Origin: Gammaproteobacteria bacterium
Lineage (GTDB): Bacteria > Pseudomonadota > Gammaproteobacteria > Steroidobacterales > Steroidobacteraceae
Assembly: GCA_009692285.1 (NCBI GenBank)
Contig: SHZO01000007.1
Location: 1-34,136, forward strand
Direction of reading: 5' to 3'
Length of the DNA: 34,136 nucleotides
Of the stretch, positions 28,897 through 34,136 are shown in pieces. The notes under the pieces are model-generated. The model saw nothing but the letters and a program-made list of their open reading frames with translations, searched no databases and was not told where the DNA came from. Positions within the stretch are counted from its first letter, which is position 1. Each line of letters starts with the position of its first letter. The translations under genes were made by a program, and so were the position numbers.

Positions 28897-29678
28897 TTGC
28901 GTAAAGCTCGCAAATGCATGAATATAGTTTTTGCATCTGGCGTTTCCGGAAAATTCGGGAAGGAACTGCGTAAACCAGCTATTATTTGCGGGTTTTGTAG
29001 GCGAAAAAAAGTGTTAGTAATGCGCTCTTCTCCTAGCGTGGTAACTGGTGCAGTCGCTCCAGATGAAAATTGCGCCCTCTCTAGTAATAATCGTGCCGCC
29101 ACATTATCTGGCTCCCGATTTAATGTGAAGGCAAGATTTCTTTCAAGATAATCATGCCCTGGGTGGATAGTTGTTTTATCTGAAAGCTGTGAAAATTGGT
29201 TCACAAATGTTTCATAAAGTAACCCAACATCTCCGCCATTATGACAATTCCCTGCACCTGCATTAAATAATGTATCGCCGCAAATGAGCGCTGGCGTGTC
29301 TCCATGTGCTAAAACACAAAGATGTGTCCGTGTATGTCCGGGGGTATCGAGGAATTGTAGTTCGAGCCGGCGACCAATTTTAAGTACATCACCATGGCTA
29401 ATTCCCTGGTCGATTCCTTTGATTGTTTCTCTAGCACCAGTATGGGCTAACAATCGCGCGCCAGTGGCAACTCTGAGCTCTTCGTTCCCGCCGATATGGT
29501 CAAGATGTTCGTGGGTGTTCAAAATATGAGTAATGGTTAACCCAAGTGATTTAGCAACATTCAGACAGTATTTCCAGTCAAGGGGGTCAACTGCTACTGC
29601 TTGTCCAGTATCTTCACATGCGATTAGATAGTGGAAATTTCGCCACTTATTATTAGGCCAAATACGCTCAATAATCAT
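28887..29678 (-). CDS. gloB: Hydroxyacylglutathione hydrolase (glyoxalase II)
   Basis: 263 aa; THEHLDHIGGN, DTPGHTRTHLC, GDTLFNAGAGNCHNGG, IHPGHDYLERNLAFTL. Confidence 0.92.
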   Translation of the reverse strand: MIIERIWPNNKWRNFHYLIACEDTGQAVAVDPLDWKYCLNVAKSLGLTITHILNTHEHLDHIGGNEELRVATGARLLAHTGARETIKGIDQGISHGDVLKIGRRLELQFLDTPGHTRTHLCVLAHGDTPALICGDTLFNAGAGNCHNGGDVGLLYETFVNQFSQLSDKTTIHPGHDYLERNLAFTLNREPDNVAARLLLERAQFSSGATAPVTTLGEERITNTFFRLQNPQIIAGLRSSFPNFPETPDAKTIFMHLRALRNQW

Positions 29679-29734
29679 TATTTTTAGTACGTATTAAAAA
29701 CATGGTTGTACAAGTCAAGGCATAATATCAACTT

Positions 29735-30379
29735 ATGCAGATTACAGTAGTACCAGTAACTGAGTTTAAGCAGAATTGTTCCGTTGTGTGGTGTGGTGTC
29801 ACACGGCAGGCTGCTGTAGTTGATCCTGGCGGCGATCTAGAGCGTGTATTGTCGGTCTTAAGAATGAATGATTTACAACTAACGAAGATCCTAATTACTC
29901 ATGGTCATTTAGACCATGCTGCCGGTACAGCCGAACTCGCACAAGCATTTAAAGTTCCTATTGAAGGACCACACTTAGACGATAATTTTTGGATTGAGCA
30001 AATACCTGCACAAGCACGAATATTTGGCTTTCCAGAGACGAAAGTATTTACGCCAACACGTTGGTTACAAGAAGGCGATCAAGTTAGTGTGGGAAATATA
30101 AATTTTAAAGTATTACATTGCCCAGGGCATACTCCAGGACATGTCGTATTTTTTGAGAGCACAACACGTTATGCAATAGTTGGAGACGTAATTTTTTCTG
30201 GCTCAATAGGGCGAACAGATTTTCCACGAGGGAACCATGAGCAGTTGCTACATTCCATTCGTCAGAAGTTATTTCCACTAGGTAATGATGTGATTTTTTT
30301 TCCTGGACATGGACCAACTTCAACTTTTGGCAAAGAGCGTAAAAATAATCCTTTTGTTGGAGATCACATTAAAATATAG
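29735..30379 (+). CDS. MBL-fold metallo-hydrolase (YcbL/glyoxalase II-like)
   Basis: 214 aa; ITHGHLDHAAG, HCPGHTPGHVVFF, GDVIFSGSIGRTDFPRGN, FFPGHGPTSTFGKERKNNPF. Confidence 0.94.
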   Translation: MQITVVPVTEFKQNCSVVWCGVTRQAAVVDPGGDLERVLSVLRMNDLQLTKILITHGHLDHAAGTAELAQAFKVPIEGPHLDDNFWIEQIPAQARIFGFPETKVFTPTRWLQEGDQVSVGNINFKVLHCPGHTPGHVVFFESTTRYAIVGDVIFSGSIGRTDFPRGNHEQLLHSIRQKLFPLGNDVIFFPGHGPTSTFGKERKNNPFVGDHIKI

Positions 30380-31236
30380 TGGTCTGCTAGGAGCGCAGCA
30401 AATAAGCAGGTCAAATAATTAATTGAGTAGCGAAATATCCGCATTGGAAGTTCTTTTTGCTCTGTCAATTTAAGCGCTAGTGCGTAATATAAAAAACGCG
30501 CATTTAAGCTGAGCACTACTATCAAATATAAGAGGCCACTCATTCCAGTTAAGTACGGCATCATTGTAATTAGTACTAATAACACCGTATAAAGCAATAT
30601 TTGTAATTTGGTATAAGGTATCCCATGTGTAACAGGTAGCATTGGGATTCCAGCTTGCGCATATTCATCTTTGCGTGCAATTGCGAGCGCCCAAAAGTGT
30701 GGAGGCGTCCAAATGAAAATTATTAAAAATAATATTAGAGCATTAGGCTCAATCGAGTTCGTAACCGCCGCCCAGCCTAAAACTGGAGGTGCAGCACCAG
30801 CAGCCCCACCTATGACAATGTTTTGCGAAGTTAAACGTTTCAACCAAACTGTATAGATCACGGCATAACCAATAAGCGAAGCAAAAGTTAAAATTGCAGT
30901 AAGTGGATTCACCAAATTCCATAGGATCAACATTGACAGCATGCTGAGGATTCCAGCAAATATTAAGGCTTGATTTATATTTAGCGTGCCGGTGGGTAAT
31001 GGGCGACCACGCGTACGGGACATTTTCTCATCTAGTTTTTTATCAATGATCTGATTTAGTGCTGCAGCCGCTGCAGCGGCAAATGCAACCCCTAAGTTTC
31101 CCCACAGTAGCGCACTTATTTTTGGTAGTCCTGGGCTTGCGAGCAATGTACCAACAATTGAAGTAAAAACTATCAGTAGCACTACTTTTGGTTTAGTAAG
31201 TTCTAGGTATAAACGCCAGATAGGGGTTGATATCAC
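30364..31236 (-). CDS. cyoE: Protoheme IX farnesyltransferase (haem O synthase)
   Basis: 290 aa UbiA-type; NQIIDKKLDEKMSRTRGRPLPTG, WTPPHFWALAIARKDEYAQAGIPMLPVTHG. Symbol could equally be ctaB. Confidence 0.97.
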   Translation of the reverse strand: MISTPIWRLYLELTKPKVVLLIVFTSIVGTLLASPGLPKISALLWGNLGVAFAAAAAAALNQIIDKKLDEKMSRTRGRPLPTGTLNINQALIFAGILSMLSMLILWNLVNPLTAILTFASLIGYAVIYTVWLKRLTSQNIVIGGAAGAAPPVLGWAAVTNSIEPNALILFLIIFIWTPPHFWALAIARKDEYAQAGIPMLPVTHGIPYTKLQILLYTVLLVLITMMPYLTGMSGLLYLIVVLSLNARFLYYALALKLTEQKELPMRIFRYSINYLTCLFAALLADHYILM

Positions 31237-31240
31237 AATA

Positions 31241-32290
31241 TCAAGCCTCTCTTAATCGGCGATTTAATATGAGGATAGTAATCAATAGTAGGGCTGCGCC
31301 CGCATTGTGACCCGTGGCTAAAGTGAGTGGAAAAGCGTTTAGTACCATTAACACTCCAATCAGTAGTTGTAAACTTAACGCACTAATTACTAGGTAGCTT
31401 GCGTTGCGTACTAGAGCAGTTGGTGCGGCGCGTATGCTAAGCAACGCAGCTATTAATACCACTATTGTAGCGATAACTGCACCCAGTCGATGAGTAAAAT
31501 GGATTGCCACGCGCGCTGAATTTTCTAGCACACCACCAGTGTAGTTAGTATCGAGGCCGCGCCAAAGAATAAATCCTTCTCTAAAATTCATATCTAAAGG
31601 CCACCACTGATTCTGACACGTTGGAAGATCTGGACATGCAATAGCCGCATAGTTAGCACTTGTCCAACCGCCTAGCATAATTTGAAAAGCAATAACTATA
31701 ATTGCTAATAATGCTGCATGACGCGCGCTATTGAGACTTTTTATATTTGTTAAACCAAGTTTTGGTAAAACAAGCTTAGTAGTCCGCCTTAGATCAAGCC
31801 ATATCCAAGTTAGTAAAGATAAAGTAGTTAATCCACCGATTAGATGTAGCAGCACAATTATGGGTTTAACAAGCCACCAAACTGTAAAGGCCCCCAGTGC
31901 ACCCTGAAGTAAAACTATGACTAATAAACTTATTGCAGTAAAAGGGCTTAGCGGCCGTTCGCGTCTATAGTTTAAAGCTAGCGCAGTTATCAAGACAATT
32001 ACTAACCCTAAGCCTGTTGCAGCATATCGATGGATCATCTCACGCCAGGCTTTACCTGAATTAAATACCCAGCCAGGTGAATAAGACTCCACTTGGCCGG
32101 GGATTTTAGAGGCTGCATCGGGAGTCATATGCCCATAGCATGTTGGCCAATCTGGGCAGCCTAGACCTGCATCAGTTAAGCGGACCCAAGCGCCCAGTAT
32201 CACTACTATCAGTGCGAGTACCATTCCAAACATGGCCAAGCGGCGAAGTGCTATGGCTCCAATTGGTATAGTTTGTAGATTAATGTTCAT
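31241..32290 (-). CDS. ctaA: Haem A synthase (COX15/CtaA family)
   Basis: 349 aa; GAWVRLTDAGLGCPDWPTCYGHM, WREMIHRYAATGLG, ACPDLPTCQNQWWP, FTHRLGAV. Confidence 0.95.
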   Translation of the reverse strand: MNINLQTIPIGAIALRRLAMFGMVLALIVVILGAWVRLTDAGLGCPDWPTCYGHMTPDAASKIPGQVESYSPGWVFNSGKAWREMIHRYAATGLGLVIVLITALALNYRRERPLSPFTAISLLVIVLLQGALGAFTVWWLVKPIIVLLHLIGGLTTLSLLTWIWLDLRRTTKLVLPKLGLTNIKSLNSARHAALLAIIVIAFQIMLGGWTSANYAAIACPDLPTCQNQWWPLDMNFREGFILWRGLDTNYTGGVLENSARVAIHFTHRLGAVIATIVVLIAALLSIRAAPTALVRNASYLVISALSLQLLIGVLMVLNAFPLTLATGHNAGAALLLITILILNRRLREA

Positions 32291-32298
32291 TAGGTAAT

Positions 32299-32886
32299 TT
32301 AACCAATATGAGAGAGTTTCAGTAATTTCTTTAGATCAGTCAAAAGACCTTTAGGATTTTCACGTGTATCGAAGCGCATCATTAAATTACCCAAAGGATC
32401 TATAATGTATACAGAATGTGTGCTATCAGTGGATGGAAAGAGAGTTAATACAGCCAAAGCATCAATACTTTGAGCGGCGACAACTGCCAGCCCCGGATGT
32501 TCACGGGAAAAAAATTTAGTATTGCAACAATTTTCTTCTGCAATGAAAACACGCTGCACTCTTTCCATGTCATGAGTAAGAAGCAAACGTGTTTGACGAA
32601 TCACCCATAGCCCTCGTATGCAAGCATCGTCACATTGACCATTCCCTCTATAGGCTAGAGTCCATTTTCCTTTAAACAGATGCCTAGCTGTAGGTGTGCC
32701 GTTAGCAAGTAGAAATTCTGCTGATGGCAAGGGGCGTGCTGGAATAATTAATTCACCATGAGTGGTACTACCCGCAGGACGCCAATCCCCGTTGTAATAA
32801 AGATAAAACGCGGCCAGTACCGGTAAAAAAAATAAACCGGCAAGACCAAATAAGGGGAGGCGACCTCGATGCTGTGAAGTACTCAT
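32299..32886 (-). CDS. SCO1/SenC-like membrane-anchored thioredoxin-fold protein of the cytochrome oxidase cluster
   Basis: 195 aa; N-terminal TM, KGKWTLAYRGNGQCDDACIRGLWVIRQTRLLL with CxxxC; between ctaA and SURF1. Confidence 0.72.
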   Translation of the reverse strand: MSTSQHRGRLPLFGLAGLFFLPVLAAFYLYYNGDWRPAGSTTHGELIIPARPLPSAEFLLANGTPTARHLFKGKWTLAYRGNGQCDDACIRGLWVIRQTRLLLTHDMERVQRVFIAEENCCNTKFFSREHPGLAVVAAQSIDALAVLTLFPSTDSTHSVYIIDPLGNLMMRFDTRENPKGLLTDLKKLLKLSHIG

Positions 32887-33677
32887 TCGGTTGGCCTCAA
32901 TTTTTTTATGTTAGTTAAAATATATAGCGCCAGCAAAAGGACAGCGAAGCCCCACCACTGAAGGGCGTAGGACCAATTTTGCTCTGGTCCTTTGCTGAAA
33001 GGACGCCACGCGCGCACAAAACCCTGAGATTCTTTTTCGTCCAATAATAAAATACGTGGTTCGATGCGCGGTATCGGCTCTTGAGCATTAGCAAAAGAGC
33101 GTATTAATTCCTCTATGCGGGGATAAGCCGTAACTCGTGGCCAGGTCCCTGAGAGTGCAGGTGCCGCTCGGCCTACTGCAAGACCTGCTACCGGAAGCTC
33201 ATCGAGCTTCCCATGCAAAATTTGCAGTGTTTGAAGAGGGGCAAGGCCTGCACTGACGTTCGGCAATTGGTCACGATACCCTCCAAAAGGCACCCAACCT
33301 CGGTTGACTAATAACCAACGCCCATCTTCTAGTCGTAAGGGGGTTAGGACTTCGTATCCTGCTTTTCCGTAACGCATACGATTGTCTAGTAAAAACTGCC
33401 GATTACCATCCCACCGACCAGTGACACGTACTTCGGCAAAGCGTGGCAAACTCAAGGTCGAACGATTAGTGAGTTCGAGAGCTTTTGATATAGTCGATAA
33501 GTCGGTAAGAGAAGTCTGATTAGCAGTGAATTGCAGAAATAACCGACTTTTAAATTTTGCTCGATCCCATTGCCACTGACCTAAGCTAATAAATAGGGTT
33601 AAGAGCAGTATTGTTAGGGCAGTCATCCACCATGATGGCGCAAAAATTCTGTTACCTAAGGCGATTCGTATCTGCAC
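32883..33677 (-). CDS. SURF1 family cytochrome oxidase biogenesis protein; start likely GTG 33677 rather than track start 33785
   Basis: APSWWMTALTILLLTLFISLGQWQWDRAKFK, LLVNRGWVPFG, YALQWWGFAVLLLALYI. GTG start gives VQIRIALGNRIFAPSWW. Confidence 0.88.
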   Translation of the reverse strand: MQIRIALGNRIFAPSWWMTALTILLLTLFISLGQWQWDRAKFKSRLFLQFTANQTSLTDLSTISKALELTNRSTLSLPRFAEVRVTGRWDGNRQFLLDNRMRYGKAGYEVLTPLRLEDGRWLLVNRGWVPFGGYRDQLPNVSAGLAPLQTLQILHGKLDELPVAGLAVGRAAPALSGTWPRVTAYPRIEELIRSFANAQEPIPRIEPRILLLDEKESQGFVRAWRPFSKGPEQNWSYALQWWGFAVLLLALYILTNIKKLRPTE

Positions 33678-33682
33678 GTGCT

Positions 33683-33688
33683 TATAAT
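33683..33688 (+). promoter_or_regulatory. putative -10 TATAAT in the SURF1/DUF2909 divergent region
   Basis: TATAAT 22 bp before the TTG start proposed for the DUF2909-like gene. Confidence 0.35.
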
Positions 33689-33710
33689 ACCTTGCAAGAG
33701 AGGTGAGCTT

Positions 33711-33923
33711 TTGGAAATCTATCGAAGTATAATTGGACTTGTGATGATTGGTATCTTGGTGAGTTTGGGAGCAGCCCTCTTTCACATGATGACTGACAAA
33801 GGTGGCTCTAAAAAAATGGTACGTGCGTTGACTATCCGCGTAGGATTATCTGTAGGTTTGTTTTTGTTGTTGATGGCTGCCTGGGCCGCAGGACTTATTC
33901 AGCCTCTGGAGTATGGCCGTTAA
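33711..33923 (+). CDS. DUF2909-like twin-transmembrane protein; TTG start preferred over track start 33678
   Basis: LEIYRSIIGLVMIGILVSLGAALFHMMTDKGGSKKMVRALTIRVGLSVGLFLLLMAAWAAGLIQPLEYGR: two TMs flanking a KKMVRALTxRV motif; usual neighbour of SURF1/cox3. Confidence 0.78.
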   Translation: MEIYRSIIGLVMIGILVSLGAALFHMMTDKGGSKKMVRALTIRVGLSVGLFLLLMAAWAAGLIQPLEYGR

Positions 33924-33927
33924 ATTT

Positions 33928-34136
33928 TTACACCCAATAAACAAAAATAAATAAACCGAGCCAAACAACGTCGACAAAGTGCCAATACCAAGCCACGGCC
34001 TCAAAGGCAAAGTGTGCTTGAGGTGTGAAGTGCCCCTTAAGAGTACGCAACCAAATTACTAGCAACATCACAGCACCGAGCGTGACATGGAAGCCGTGAA
34101 ACCCTGTGAGCATAAAAAAAGTTGAGCCGTAAATAC
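33928..34136 (-). CDS. Cytochrome c oxidase subunit III, partial (C-terminal part; N-terminus beyond the window)
   Basis: [68 protein letters not shown]; frame continues open to 34136. Confidence 0.96.
   Translation of the reverse strand, partial: IYGSTFFMLTGFHGFHVTLGAVMLLVIWLRTLKGHFTPQAHFAFEAVAWYWHFVDVVWLGLFIFVYWV

Noticed and set aside
32351-32366. TTTTCACGTGTATC in the SCO-like gene as parS
   Set aside because: Several mismatches in both arms.
1-34136. CRISPR arrays, tRNA/rRNA genes, transposases, phage or toxin-antitoxin modules
   Set aside because: Looked for by eye in intergenic regions and ORFs; none recognised.

Overview
Chromosomal replication-origin neighbourhood of a bacterium, most likely a gammaproteobacterium (inferred from gene content and order; no search was run). 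Leftward genes are gyrB (partial)-recF-dnaN-dnaA. Rightward genes are rpmH-rnpA-yidD-yidC-mnmE-adenine deaminase. Next come a leftward methyltransferase-MFS-Pr6Pr operon, then mnmG-oligopeptide SBP, QmcA-like SPFH/NfeD, trkH/trkA, three MFS transporters in total, uppP, pyrF, uvrD, a two-module VOC protein, two metallo-beta-lactamase-fold hydrolases, and a haem A/cytochrome oxidase assembly cluster (cyoE, ctaA, SCO-like, SURF1, DUF2909-like, cox3 partial). No CRISPR, tRNA/rRNA, transposon or prophage was recognised. The strongest non-coding signals are: (1) two perfect parS-type palindromes TGTTCCACGTGGAACA inside recF, both read in frame as V-F-H-V-E, one of them just upstream of gyrB; (2) DnaA-box-like sequences abutting both ends of dnaA; (3) rnpA, which lacks a canonical start codon at its conserved N-terminus but has an AAGGAGG inside a small hairpin; (4) a perfect 10-bp inverted repeat covering the uvrD start codon; (5) a hairpin-bearing leader before the VOC gene; (6) six convergent gene junctions that all overlap or nearly abut. 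I found no clear new multi-gene defence or biosynthetic system. The methyltransferase-MFS-Pr6Pr operon is the best candidate for uncharacterised function.
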